From: Plumapathes pennacea
Lineage: Eukaryota; Cnidaria; Anthozoa; Antipatharia; Myriopathidae
Direction: 5' to 3'
Length of the DNA stretch: 64,000 nucleotides
NCBI GenBank assembly: GCA_964036295.1
Contig: OZ038464.1
Location: 16,662,443-16,726,442, forward strand
The position numbers and the translations under genes were made by a program. Positions 46,258-57,352 of this stretch are shown piece by piece; the first letter of the stretch is position 1, and every line of letters starts with the position of its first letter. The notes beneath the pieces were generated by a model. The model made no database searches and was not told where the DNA came from. It saw nothing but the letters and a program-made list of their open reading frames with translations.

Positions 46258-47500
46258 GCTCGAAATGCAGATTCTTCCAACCTTTAATGAAGAAATTGCG
46301 ATGAGGTGAGAACTGATAATTTGTTTTAAAACCAGCTTTCATCTGAGTAAGCTATCAAAAGCCAAGTTCTCCTTACTGTATAGTATATGTCTGGTGAGAA
46401 ACTGAAGGAGAACTCAAGGTGATCCTTTTTGGGAGTAAAAGGGTCAGTTTTAGTGAAGAAATTCGCTTGCTCGGAGCGGCCTTATTTTCTTCGTATTAAA
46501 GCACATTGTGAAACGGGTTGGTCACATGCAGTGGGCGTCTGTAATAATTAACTAAGAGATAAATAAAGAAGATTTACATGAAATATATACTATAATCAGG
46601 CTAGAGAGAGACGAACGAAAAAACGGCCCCACAAGCAGTGATGCTTAAATTCTCTGTGTGTTTAAATAAATATTTTTGTTTTGTATTATTGTATTGTATT
46701 GTATTGTATTGATAAAGTCGCTTTGAAGCGAAGGGAACATCTAGGACCAAGGTACTCTCGGGCGTCCGAAAAGAGTTAGTAGGCAGTTTAAGATTGCCGT
46801 ATACTGCAGCCCGCAAACCCCAAAAAGTCATATGATTGAACTTAATACACGTCTGGAGTTCCCAAAACGTATCAGGTCACAGGAATGCCTAATTTTACCG
46901 CCCCACTTTTAGAAGTTCGTGATTCCCCAAATTAAACTACAAATAGAACCCTTTTCCAGTACAGAACGACTCGTTCCAATTTTGATGCGCCTCGTTGGCT
47001 ATATTTTGTTTGTATCATCGAATTAAACTTCCAAATGTCCCGATATTAGCACAAATTAAAATAATACTGTATTCCAAAAGCTGTAACTAGAGCTTGTGCA
47101 CGACCCCACAAGCTGTAAGCTTTAAACTGAATCATGCATTGTACCCTTGAACCTTGATCCTTTGGCTGCAAAACGACCCCACAAACTGTCAGAAGAGTAG
47201 CAGCATTTAAGGCATTTTAGTCTGAATTAGGGTGTAGGTTTTGTCTTTTTGGTTTGGAATACTAGAGTACTAGATTTGCTTGTCTGAGTCGCAAAATCGA
47301 GTAGTTTGGTCTGAAACAGGGTAAGGGATTTCAGAACCGGATGACGCACTCCAACCCAAAATTATGAGGAATACCTCTGCTGTGATTCAATTTATGCAAT
47401 GGATGATTTGCCGATTTCAAGTCCCTCTCCATTTATCCCACAAAACGCAAAGGGTTCTGGAATCGCCAGGGCGCAACAAACAAGATGGCAGTTAAGCTAG
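46258..47500. other. 5' flank of copy D; no supported gene
   Basis: (ATTGT)n microsatellite at about 46682-46711. A dispersed repeat lies at about 47230-47400 (GGTCTGAAACAGGGTAAGGG, AAAATTATGAGGAATACC); it shares its end with 20770-20790 and with the last 45 bp of the window. No promoter element is evident. Confidence 0.45.
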
Positions 47501-48154
47501 ATAAGGGTGTTTTCGTATTTTTATGATTTCTCTTCGTATAACATTGCATTTTGCGTTATTTTCTTTTCTCGCACACTCTGACGGTTTCGCCAAGCGGGGG
47601 TGGCAGTATTTCACACATTACTTGTGCTCTCTGTTCGCCTTTGTTTACCTCAGTGTCTGTTACGAATTTGTTTCCTTCCTGCTACTCCCGACTTAATTCA
47701 TTCAACGGTATGATTGTGAAATACTTTCAGGTGGGCGTTTAAGGAAAGGGAGGGTCTCAGCTATCAAACTTGGCAGACAAAGTGCAGATATATCGAGCAA
47801 ATTCGTTCGTGTTTTCGTGATCATGATTGGTCTTCTCCATATTTCAGATATGTTGCGGAACTATGTACTGCACAGCACGTGTACTGATAACTGACATGTA
47901 GGTAGGTCGGATCGAACCACATGTGATTAAACAGGTAAATCTTATCACTGTCCGAGTGTGTGTATTTCCGAGTGTAGGCATTTTGCGCTTTTAATCTCCA
48001 CTAACTAAAAAAGAAAAATCTATGTGGGAATCGATTATCAACAGGAAGGACTACAAAGTCACCATGATGTGACCAGGTTCACAATCCGTTTTCTCTTTAT
48101 AGTAGTTATTTTATTTTTCCTTACAAAAATGTTGGCAAGTATACAAGGAATTGC
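47501..48154. other. No supported gene
   Basis: The 63-codon ORF at 47551-47742 is featureless and I see no repeat. Confidence 0.35.
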
Positions 48155-48235
48155 GGTTGTTACGAAAACTAAGACCCATGAAAACGAAGACCTAAGACCT
48201 AAGACCTAAGACCCAAAAACTAAGACCCCCCTAAA
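48155..48235 (+). repeat. Iterated AAGACC words with an MULE-like end
   Basis: It starts GGTTGTTACGAAAACTAAGA, a diverged form of the element end at 55775. Repeats of GACCTAA and AAACTAAGACC follow. No matching opposite end was found, so this may be a truncated relative. Confidence 0.5.
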
Positions 48236-48289
48236 ACTCTCGTAAGACGGCTCATAGGAGCCAGCGCTGTGTTCTGTTATCTTGTGCGA

Positions 48290-48890
48290 GTGTCTATTTG
48301 ATTCTACGTGCGTAAGAGGGGGTCTTAGATTTCAGTAATAACCCCTTCGTTTTACGTAAAAAGACCCTATCACAAATTAACCGTAACAAGCATATCTGCT
48401 TCCGTGCTGCGACCAGGGCGAACAGTGAAACGAATAAAGTCAAACGGAGGTGTCTGTTTGATTCTACGTGCGTTTTAACGGGGGGTCTTGGTTTTCGTAA
48501 TAAACCCTTCGTTTTACGAAAACTAAGACCCTATCACAAATTAGCCGTAACAAGGACATCTGCTTCCGTGCTGCGACCAGGGCGAACAGTGAAACGAATA
48601 AAGTCAAACGGAGGTGTCTGTTTGATTCTACATACGTTTTAAGGGGGGGGGGGGGGACTTAGTTTTCGTAATAACCCCTTCGTTTTACGAAAAATAAGAC
48701 CCTATCACAAATTAGCCGTAACAAGCACATCTGCTTCCGTGCTGCGACCAGGGCGAACAGTGAAACGAATAAAGTCAAACGGAGGTGTCTGTTTGATTCT
48801 ACGTGCGTTTCAACGGGGGTCTTAGTTTTCGTAATAACCCCTTCGTTTTACGAAAACTAAAATCCTATCACAAATTAACCATATAACAAA
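48290..48890 (+). repeat. Tandem repeat of about 160-171 bp, 3.7 copies
   Basis: Units begin TGTCTGTTTGATTCTACGTG at 48291 (TGTCTATTTG), 48451, 48615 and 48786. Each holds GGGGGTCTTAGTTTTCGTAA, CGTTTTACGAAAACTAAGAC and GCTGCGACCAGGGCGAACAG. Length differences come mainly from a G run. Confidence 0.93.
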
Positions 48891-49329
48891 CATATGTAAA
48901 ATTGATGAGAGGCTGTGCTGTATTTCTTCTTCTAAGTGCGTTTCAATAGGACAGTTTAGCGGACGTTTTAGTCTACCGTGACGTCCGAAGTACTGAGAGT
49001 TCGTAAATACGTAACCAGACAGGAAGCCTCATTCATAGTAAAATCACGTATATTCATCAATAACAGCATAATGGGCATTGTTATGGAATGTGATGCAACA
49101 TTTAGATTTACGATTTATACATTATGGCGAAGAACAGGTTACAGGCACGAAAGAATCGAAAGAACATAACGGCTTTGTAGAAAGCACATAAATTGTGACA
49201 TCATATGACGACGTAGTCGTTAGAGAAGTAAGGGAAACGCTCATTCATGCAAGAGAGGTCCGCATGGTAGTACCTCGTGGCCTCTTTAGTCGATGCCTGC
49301 TTTCTACTCCAGTCGCCTTGTAAGGGAAA
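48891..49329. other. No supported gene
   Basis: The 63-codon ORF at 48978-49169 has no recognisable features. Confidence 0.35.
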
Positions 49330-49528
49330 ATAGAACCTCTCCTTTTCGTCGTAGTTGTTTCTGTTGGGTTGGGGAGGGGGGAATTGTTTGAGGCCTGGGG
49401 ATCGGGGGGGGGGGGGAGGGAGGAGGGGTGTGGGTTGTAGAGAGTTGTTGGAGGGGGAAATTGTTTGTGAAACACATTTGTATTTGGAAACGGGAAAGGG
49501 AGTTTCGTAGTTGTTGTTTCTAGGGTGG
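49330..49528 (+). repeat. G-rich minisatellite, left fragment
   Basis: About one and a third copies of the 140-bp unit (GTTTCTGTTGGGT, GGAATTGTTTGAGGCCTGGG, CACATTTGTATTTGGAAACG). It is broken at 49529 by a TIR element and continues at 50859. Confidence 0.85.
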
Positions 49529-50858
49529 CATGGCCAGAAATAGCGGACATTCTGAGCCTGCAACATTGTCAGCGGGCCCCGTTCCACCAAAAACAAGATG
49601 GCGGCTAATGCGAAAGTCGATTTTCTCCAGTTGCACAGTTGGACATCTACTTTCTCGCGAAGAAGAGGTTTTTCCGACATTTTTTACGCTTTGGGTTATT
49701 TTTCACGCTAATTTAGGCATTTAACCATTGAAAACAGCCAATCAGGAAGCTGGAAAGGCCCGGGTATTTCCCGCCACAATGTGCGTCCGCGGCAGCTTTT
49801 CCCGCCCAAAATCGCGGGCAGCAGTTTGTTTACCAAACGTTCAATTAGCTGAAGTATGCCGGATTGCGATCAATCACTGCGATCGCTCAGAAAAGTGTTC
49901 AGAGACCGCTGGATTGCTACGATCACTGCGATTGCTGAAAAACTGTTCTGAGATCGTAGTGATTATTGGAAACAGCATGCCGCGAATGAAAAAACTGAAA
50001 TGTTTTAAACATGGCGACTGGTGACACACACGGTCAGTTTTGTAAAGCTTGGTGCTGTAGTTTAATTGCAAATTCTATGCTGAAGTTAGAAGAAAGGATG
50101 AACAAGTCTTACAATTTAGCGGTATTAAAACAGCTCCTGCTTTGCTGGACAGAGTTTCCTTGTCCGTTCTTGAACAACCGTATTTATGCGCCACGATTCG
50201 CGGCGTCTCTTTCAAAGCCCCATTAAATTACCAAAACAAATCCTGAACTCACTTTGCAGGATGGTTTATTCACAAGGCTACACAGTTTGTTTTGAACAAC
50301 TTGGTCGATCGCCGGGGCCGATCAGAGGAAGCTAGAACCGATCGCGAGTAGCATCGAACCTTGCTTCACTAAGCGTGCGTATCGAGTGATTGTGCGGCTA
50401 AATTCAACAAAACACATCTTTATAATCCAAAAACGCAAGAGATACAAAGTGCCGAGGGTTACCATTAAGTTTGTTCAGAAGAATGACCTTTCTCGAAGTA
50501 AGAACCGATTGAACAGCTTCGATATTTCAACAACTTCGAGGCAAAACGGTCAGCTACTCTCATCCAATATGCCGTTTTCAGCTTGTCTGCCATACTTTGT
50601 CTCTTTGACGTGTCTTGCATCTTTACATTGGGAAAACGCAAGAAGTACATATGGACAGCTACTGATTTTGTGTTAATATTTTTGGTATCCTTGTATTATA
50701 AGAGAATCCGGTTGAACAGCTTGCTATTTAGTCTCCAGTTCAAAGGTACGATGATTGTTGTGTCCCTCTCCATAGTAAAGTCTCTTGTTTAGTTTACACT
50801 GAAAGCCAAATTAATTGCAGCCCCTAATGCGCATGCGTGTCCGCTATTTCTGGCCATG
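49529..50858. mobile_element. 1.33-kb element with 21-bp perfect TIRs, inside the minisatellite
   Basis: The reverse complement of 50838-50858 equals 49529-49549 (CATGGCCAGAAATAGCGGAC plus A). Interior sequence is unrelated to the minisatellite. ORFs up to 98 codons show no transposase motif. No clear target-site duplication. Confidence 0.7.
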
Positions 50859-51790
50859 GCTAGGAAATGGAAAGTTGTTAGAGGGGGAAACTGTTCGTAA
50901 AACACATTTGTTTTTGGAGACAGGAAAAGGAGTTTCGTCGTACTTGTTTCTGTTGGGTGGGGGAGGAGGGAATTGTTTGAGACCTGGGGATCGGGTGGGT
51001 GTTGTGGGTTGTAGAAAGTTGTTAGAGGGGGAAATTGTTTCTAAAACACATTTGTTTTTGGAAACAGGAAAAGGAGTTTCGTCGTAGTTGTTTCTGTTGG
51101 GTGGGGGAGGGGGGAATTGTTTGAGGCCTGGGGATCGGGTGTGGGTTGTAGAGAGTTGTTGGAGGAGGGAACTGTTTGTAAAACACATTTGTATTTGGAA
51201 ACGGGAAGGGAGTTTCGTGTAGGGTAGGGGAGGGGGAAATTTGTTTGAGGCCTGGGGAGCGGGGTAGGGGAAATGGAAAGTTGTTAGGGAAAAAAAATTG
51301 TTTGTAAACACATTTGTATTTGGAAACGGAAAAGGAGTTTCGTAGTTGTTGTTTCTGTTGGGTGGGGGAGGGGGAATTGTTTGAGGCCTGGGGATCGGCG
51401 GGGGGGTGTTGGTTGTAGAAAGTTGTTGGAGGGGGAAATTGTTTGTGAAACACATTTGTATTCGGAAACGGGAAAGGGAGTTTTGTAGTTGTTGTTTCTG
51501 TAGGGTGGGGGAGGGGGGAATTGTTTGAGGTCTGGGGAGCGCGGTAGGGGAAATGGAAAGTTGTTAGGGGAAAAAATTGTTTGTAAACACATTTGTATTT
51601 GGGAACGGGAAAAGAAGATTTGTAGTTGTTGTTTCTGTAGGGTGGGGGAGGGGGGAATTGTTTGAGGCCTGGGGATCGGGGGAAGGGGGGAATGAAAAAT
51701 AGTTGAAAGGGACATTGCTTGTAAAACACATCTGTATTTGGAAACGGGAAAAGGAGTTTAGTAGTTGTTGTTTCTGTTGGGTGGGTCGCT
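50859..51790 (+). repeat. G-rich minisatellite, about seven units of 140 bp
   Basis: The word ACACATTTG recurs about every 140 bp (near 50900, 51044, 51185, 51308, 51450, 51588, 51724). Each unit has GGTGGGGGAGGGGGGAATTG and GTTAGAGGGGGAAATTG blocks. On the minus strand the repeats leave frames open for over 200 codons of Pro/Asn/Thr-rich peptide, a by-product. Confidence 0.93.
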
Positions 51791-51959
51791 CGTGCTGCAT
51801 AAATTGTATAATTGGATTAAAATGACGTTACGGTAAACATAAGATGTAATTGGAACGGAAATTTGAATTAATAAGTAAGCGGGGACGGGGTGTTGTGAAA
51901 TAATAAACACAAGGGGATCCTTGGTTAGGATCGCTCTTTTCCCGGTAAATCAGAACATA

Positions 51960-52180
51960 GTTTGAATGAAACCTTTGACCTAGTGGTTCAGTTTCTTTTC
52001 TTAGTTTATTCCTTATTGTAACTAGCTTACCTTTTGTCGTTTAGATTATTCTTCTGAGTTACATTTTCAAGCAATTCAGTTCCTCTAAGTACCATTGTCA
52101 CATTGATTTTGCATTTCACTGTTAGTAAAACTGTTCCTTTGTTCATTGTTATCCGAGATCTTACTGTTTCTTAGTTTTGA
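51960..52180 (+). repeat. Direct repeat R, left copy
   Basis: GACCTAGTGGTTCAGTTTCT through CCGAGATCTTACTGTTTCTTAG is shared with 54288-54440. The right copy lacks about 65 bp from the middle. The two copies flank about 2.1 kb that includes the retrotransposon fragment. Confidence 0.8.
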
Positions 52181-53029
52181 AGTTCACCGGGGTTATACTT
52201 CGTATTCCTGTGAGTCAACGTGAGTTTGTCGGAGCGAGCGAACATAATCCCCGACAATGAACCTCGACCCGGTCACAATGAATACAAAGGTGTGTTCAAA
52301 TCATTTCACGCTTGGATACCGCTGCAAGGAATCGTGTCGCATCCCAACACTCTTCATGAAGGGTTATGACGAGAATGTAGAAAGTAAAGCCAGAAGAGCT
52401 TCAAACGAACAAAGCCGTCCAGGATGACGTAATGCTTCGAACCAAAGAAACCACCCCCACCCCACCATCCATAATCGTTAATAATTATCGGCGCGCACTC
52501 CCGATTGGTCATAACAACACACGCCCCCCTCAAACCAAACGCATCTTAGCGTCCCACGCGCCGCTGTTACGACCTCATTTGCCGCTGCCTGCCATGCAAT
52601 CTACTAAAGATCTAGCAAAGCGCCTGGGTGCCATTAGAAAGTATCGACCTTCGGGGATATATCGAGGTAACTTTCTTTCCTTCTTAACTTTCTTTCGAGG
52701 CCCCCCGCCGCCCGTGATTTCGGCCCCAGCTCTACGCGGCCGCGCAGCCCGGGTTTTGCGAGAGCGAGAAACCTCTGGAACCCAGGGTACCACGTCCCCT
52801 ACATTTCAACAACCTGACCACAGCCGCATTTTAGCGCTGCAACATGTTATCACACACTAACATGCACAATTTCATATTACATGTTATTACTTGTTTATAT
52901 TCATTCATATTACTTGTTTATGAATAAGGCTCACTTTGTTTTGTAACTCTACTGGGACACATAGGAATCCAGGCTAGGCAAATTGTGGTTGTTGCTGCAT
53001 GCCAATGCTTTTAGTAATAGGATAATTGC
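52181..53029. other. No supported gene
   Basis: An ORF of 142 codons (52432-52860, Pro/Arg/Thr-rich) lies in locally GC-rich sequence. It has no recognisable domain and an overlapping ORF on the other strand. I do not call it. Confidence 0.35.
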
Positions 53030-54115
53030 AAGTTTTCTGACACTAATATGGTTTTCTCACACAAAGATCAAAATTATCTCATCAACTCTATTAACCGTGA
53101 AATGAATAAGCTGAGTGACTGGTTTAAGCGTAATAAGCTCTCACTAAATGTCAAAAAGTCAAGCTTCATGATTTTTAAACCTAGACAGAAAAGGGAAACA
53201 CTTGATATATCTATCTCAATTAATAACAGTCAAATCAAAAGAGTAAAAGAAGTTGTATATTTCTCGGTGTTGTCATAGATGAGCATGTGACTTGGAAACC
53301 CCACATTGCCCACGTTGCAAGTAAGGTTTCCAAGACCGTAGGGATACTATATAAATCAAGTTTTTCCTTTCTAAGTCTTCCCTACATACTTTATATCATT
53401 CACTAGTTTATCCTTATCTTTATTACTGTATACTAGTATGGGGCTCAACCTTTCCTTCTAAGTAACCTCAACCGTTTAGTTGTCCTCCAAAAAAGAGTAA
53501 TGAGAATTATTAATAAGGACTCTTATGACGCTCACACAGATCCAATTTTTAAAGACCTCAAGTTGCTAAAACTTGAGCAAATTTATTTATCTCAACTAGG
53601 GAATTTCATGTTCTCTCCCTCAATGCTTTGATGATTATTTTTCATTAGTTAAACAGGTGCATAACTATAACACAAGGAATGCCAAATCTTACTATCCACC
53701 TTTCTGCAGAACCCAAATTAGACAGTTTTCCATCCACTATCAAGGTCCAAAATTTTTCAACTCTCTCACTTCTGACATCCGAAACTCTCCATGCATTTCT
53801 GCTTTCAAAACAAAACTTAAAAATAGCCTACTTTGCTAGATACCTACAAGCTAGAATTTGTCGTATTATTTGTTTGGCTTACTTTACTGCACTGCACTGC
53901 ACGGCACTTTTTTTCCCAATTTGCACTACACTTCCGCATTACTGCACTTATTTAGATCTAGTTTTTCATCCATGTAACGAGGAAGCCTAGATACCATAAG
54001 CCCCCCGGCTTCTTTCTGGGCTTTCTCACCACAAAATTTCTCAGCACGTAAAGCTATGCTTTGTAAGATAAATGATATGTGTGGTGAATCAAATAAAAAA
54101 TGAAATGAATGATGT
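53030..54115 (+). pseudogene. Non-LTR retrotransposon 3' fragment (reverse transcriptase C-terminus)
   Basis: The plus strand gives the end of a LINE reverse transcriptase in three frames. A damaged catalytic box (FSDTNMVFSHKD in place of FADD) comes first. LNVKKSSFMIFKPRQKR follows in 53048-53278. After a frameshift come FLGVVIDEHVTWKPHIAHV and KTVGILYKSS. Later come VMRIINKDSYDAHTDPIF and HNYNTRNAKSYYPPF (53657-53839). The order and motifs are those of the CR1/L2/Jockey-type RT tail; the clade is uncertain. The 3' end lies near AATCAAATAAAAAATGAAAT at about 54088. It is 5'-truncated and dead. Confidence 0.88.
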
Positions 54116-54287
54116 GAACCCAGGCTCCTAGCATCCAGATATTAGCTGTTCCAAGTTAAGTTTAGTCAGTTGCATTCAAGCCTCCAGTGACTACACTGCT
54201 CCGAAGCTAGCCCTCTTTTGGTCAAGTCAGTTGATCTTCAGTGCCTTGGTATGTTTAGCTTCTAGTTAGCATGTTTATTGTAACTGA

Positions 54288-54440
54288 TCTTGTGACCTAG
54301 TGGTTCAGTTTCTTTTCTTAGTTTATTCCTTATTGTAACTAGCTTACCTTTTGTCGTTTAGATTATTCTTCTGAGTTCACTGTTTATAGTAAAACTGTTC
54401 CTTTGTTCATTGTTATCCGAGATCTTACTGTTTCTTAGCT
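54288..54440 (+). repeat. Direct repeat R, right copy
   Basis: Matches 51960-52180, with a 65-bp internal gap. Confidence 0.8.
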
Positions 54441-55774
54441 GTCAACACATTGGAGTGCTAGGATTTGTAAGCGGTCAAGTCATGAGTCAGTCAACTGAAC
54501 AAGTCCAGCATTTTGGGGGCCGTACAGTAATAATTACATGTTTTAGAGCAAATTTTATCGTGCGTGCTTAACAGGCTTCACTGCCATCTTGTTTGTTTGC
54601 GCCCTGGCGCTTCTTGCGGTGCAGCCTGTTGTACGTACCATTTGTCATTTGTTTGTGTGACCGAAAGAAACGTCCAAATGTCCTGACATGAGCACAAAAG
54701 AATTTGATACGCGGCCATGAAGGTCTTGACCCTGTCAGCTGAACTGTCGATTGGCAGACATGTATCTGAGACATGATTGGAATGTGTCCCGGTGCTGTCA
54801 GCAATGGATTCCAAATATGGAAGTCGTTCTGTTCCCAATTCGGGCAGTATCGATATTACCGACAACGCAACAAAATCTAGAACGCGATCGTCGAAGTAGT
54901 TTTTGCGGTGGTATTTTTAAGTATCCCACCTTATTGCAGTTAAGACTGCGTCAGTCAGTCAATCCGTCATGCTGTGTCAACAATTGCCTTTGAAATTTGA
55001 GCATCAGCGAATACGCATGAAGAAACGAAGAGATAGGAAGACGTTTTCTGGAGTTATTTTGATTGTTATCATTGTATTCCTGAATTGCCAGTAGATCTGT
55101 TGCACTTCAGAACCATTATCACAGAGGTTTTGGTAATTTCTCGGTTTGACAAGCGCAAGTCAAAGTTGAAAGACCCGTGACCACTGACAGCCCTGATCGC
55201 GATCGAGTGACTTCAGCTTGTCGAAATATTTCTATCGTTTGTTTATATTTGCTTTGCTTTGCATAGTTTTCGCCAGCAATGAAAAATGTTGTAGAGAACT
55301 GAGAGAAGAAGAATTCGAAAATGTCAACAAGTGATCAGACTTCACTTAAACTTATTCGACTTGAAATTCAGCCAAAAGAAGAAAGGCGTGTTTTCTTTAA
55401 GCACGTATTGAATGCAGCCCAGGCTAGAGTATCATGGCCTCTGATGAAGTATGTAGATGTTGGACATAAGCTGTGCATGACATGAGTAATGAAGTCACGG
55501 ATAGACTTTTTTCAGTGCGACTCCGGAAGGTCTCCTTGGTGAAGGATTTTAAATTCTCCCAATTCGAGCGTCTAAGTTTATAATTTTCACCCTCTGCGCC
55601 TTATAAATTAGGGTTTTCAAAACTGAGACGCACTTCCACATACCTAAAATTAAGCAATTTTTACGATGTGGCCTTGAGCCAGTTCTATTAAATACCCACT
55701 CCCGCAAAAGTACTTTCTACAAAATCGCGAGCTTACAGCTGCCTTGCTGCTTTGACACAAGGCTGCTATCCTCT
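54441..55774. other. No supported gene
   Basis: Positions about 54930-55005 contain the GTCAGTCAGTCAATCCGTCA / TGTGTCAACAAT words of repeat X. ORFs at 54568-54865 are short and featureless. Confidence 0.4.
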
Positions 55775-56147
55775 GGTTGTAACGAAAACGAAGACCCCGA
55801 AAACGAAGACCCCAAAATAAATTAACATAAATTTGCGGGGTCTTCGTTTTCGGTTTTCGGTGGTGGCTGTACCGAAAACGAAGACCCCTAAAACGAAGAC
55901 CCCAACAATAATAGCCAACAGCTTTACTCAGTGGCACTCTCTTTCATACTGCTTGTTCAAGCTTTACGACGAGTGGCAAAAATTGCCACAAATAAACAAC
56001 AGGGCAGAAAAGCTGACAGCGCGATAAGCGCTAGAAAACACCGTGGACCGAAAACGAAGATAATTTATTTTGGGGTCTTCGATTTCGGAGTCTTAGGTCT
56101 TCGTTTTCGAGGTCTTCGTTTTCGGGGTCTTCGTTTTCGTTACAACC
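55775..56147. mobile_element. 373-bp Mutator-like MITE with 10-bp target duplication
   Basis: The left end GGTTGTAACGAAAACGAAGA is inverted at the right (TCTTCGTTTTCGTTACAACC). Each end is built of head-to-tail GAAAACGAAGACCCC words, at least ten in all counting both orientations. Direct flanks GCTATCCTCT (55765-55774) and GCTATTCTCT (56148-56157) form a 10-bp duplication with one difference, in the Mutator range. Confidence 0.8.
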
Positions 56148-56157
56148 GCTATTCTCT

Positions 56158-57352
56158 GTTGTAACTTAGCTGAGATTGAGGGGAATTCAAATCAGTCGAG
56201 AACCGTCGAGCTATCCTGTGTGTGTTTAGCAACGCAATACCTAACCGAAATCCACAGTTGTCGAACCCTTTGTGGAAAGCTCTCTGATTGCACGCGACGT
56301 GAAATGGCAGGATTTATCTATCAACAACCCGAAGCGGTGGGTACGAATATATGATGCTTGAAATACTGAAATAAAACGAACGAAACTCTGCTGGTGTGTT
56401 TATTTGCTTTTCGACTGCGCTATACGGTATATTAGGGACTTTAAGATACAGGACGCGAGAGGACGACGGCGACGTCGGTGAAACAGTAAAACTAATCAAA
56501 GAAGAAAAAAGAAGCATGTGAATATCTGAAATTGACATGTTCTCGGGATCGCCGTGCTCTCGCGTGCGACTTCAAATGCTTCTTTTTTACGTCGTTGTCA
56601 GGACGTGGACGACAGTTCGATAAAATAATGGCAGTCGTTCTTCTTAGTAGGAAACGATGAAATCAATAGAACCTCGGCAAAAACGGAATAAATTGAGCAA
56701 CCTAAGAATAGGCAAAGTTACAAAGACATAGGGAAAACAGAGACACTATTTTTTGGTTCCTCGCGTTGCCGTCGCCGTCCTAGGTTTCTTAAGCTGCAGG
56801 AGCGAGTTCCGAATGCAAGTTCGTTTAAATTTTGGGACCGAGAACCATATCTTGTATGGCATCCACTCAAACGCGTCACAACTTCAGTCCGTTTGACTCG
56901 ATATCTCGGGGCGGATGTATTTTGTTCAATGCCCTTCCCGAAAATAATTGAGGGGAGAAATGCGGCTTTGGCGAGCAGGACAAGAAAGCGTGAAGGAGTC
57001 AAAGCGACAGTAATAGAAACAACTCTGCCGCATGCAAAATAATCAAGATAATTACCCTCCAAGCAAGCATTACTTATCAGACTGGCAGTGCACAGAAAGA
57101 GCGGCGAATGAAACGGCGAAGAGATACCCTGAAGAAGACGGACGCTAACTCATTGTTGAACTTACCTGAAGCCCCGCTGAAGCTCTTCTTTTATCTAAGA
57201 CAGGCGAGTGGAGTTTTTGCACACTCCGCGGGAAACGGTATCGTCAGAAAATCTCGTCAGTCAGTTAAACAATATAACAACTCTGAATGCGGAAAGCAAA
57301 ACCTTCAGAGAAGAGACAGAAGAGTCAGAGACCCGGATGTTAGCCGACTTAC
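56158..57352. other. No supported gene; exons 9-10 of copy E are absent here
   Basis: I looked on the minus strand for the TM12 exon (ECxxC...FLRNVQS) and the acidic tail that should follow exon 8 of E, and did not find them. ORFs such as 57062-56718 are featureless. Confidence 0.5.

Noticed and set aside
50844..51729. Two minus-strand ORFs of 203 and 235 codons, Pro/Asn/Thr-rich
   Set aside because: They run through the 140-bp minisatellite in overlapping frames. The peptide repeats with the DNA unit, and open frames follow from absence of stop codons in a G-rich unit.
52432..52860. 142-codon Pro/Arg-rich ORF
   Set aside because: It has an overlapping opposite-strand ORF, GC-rich composition and no domain or splice evidence.
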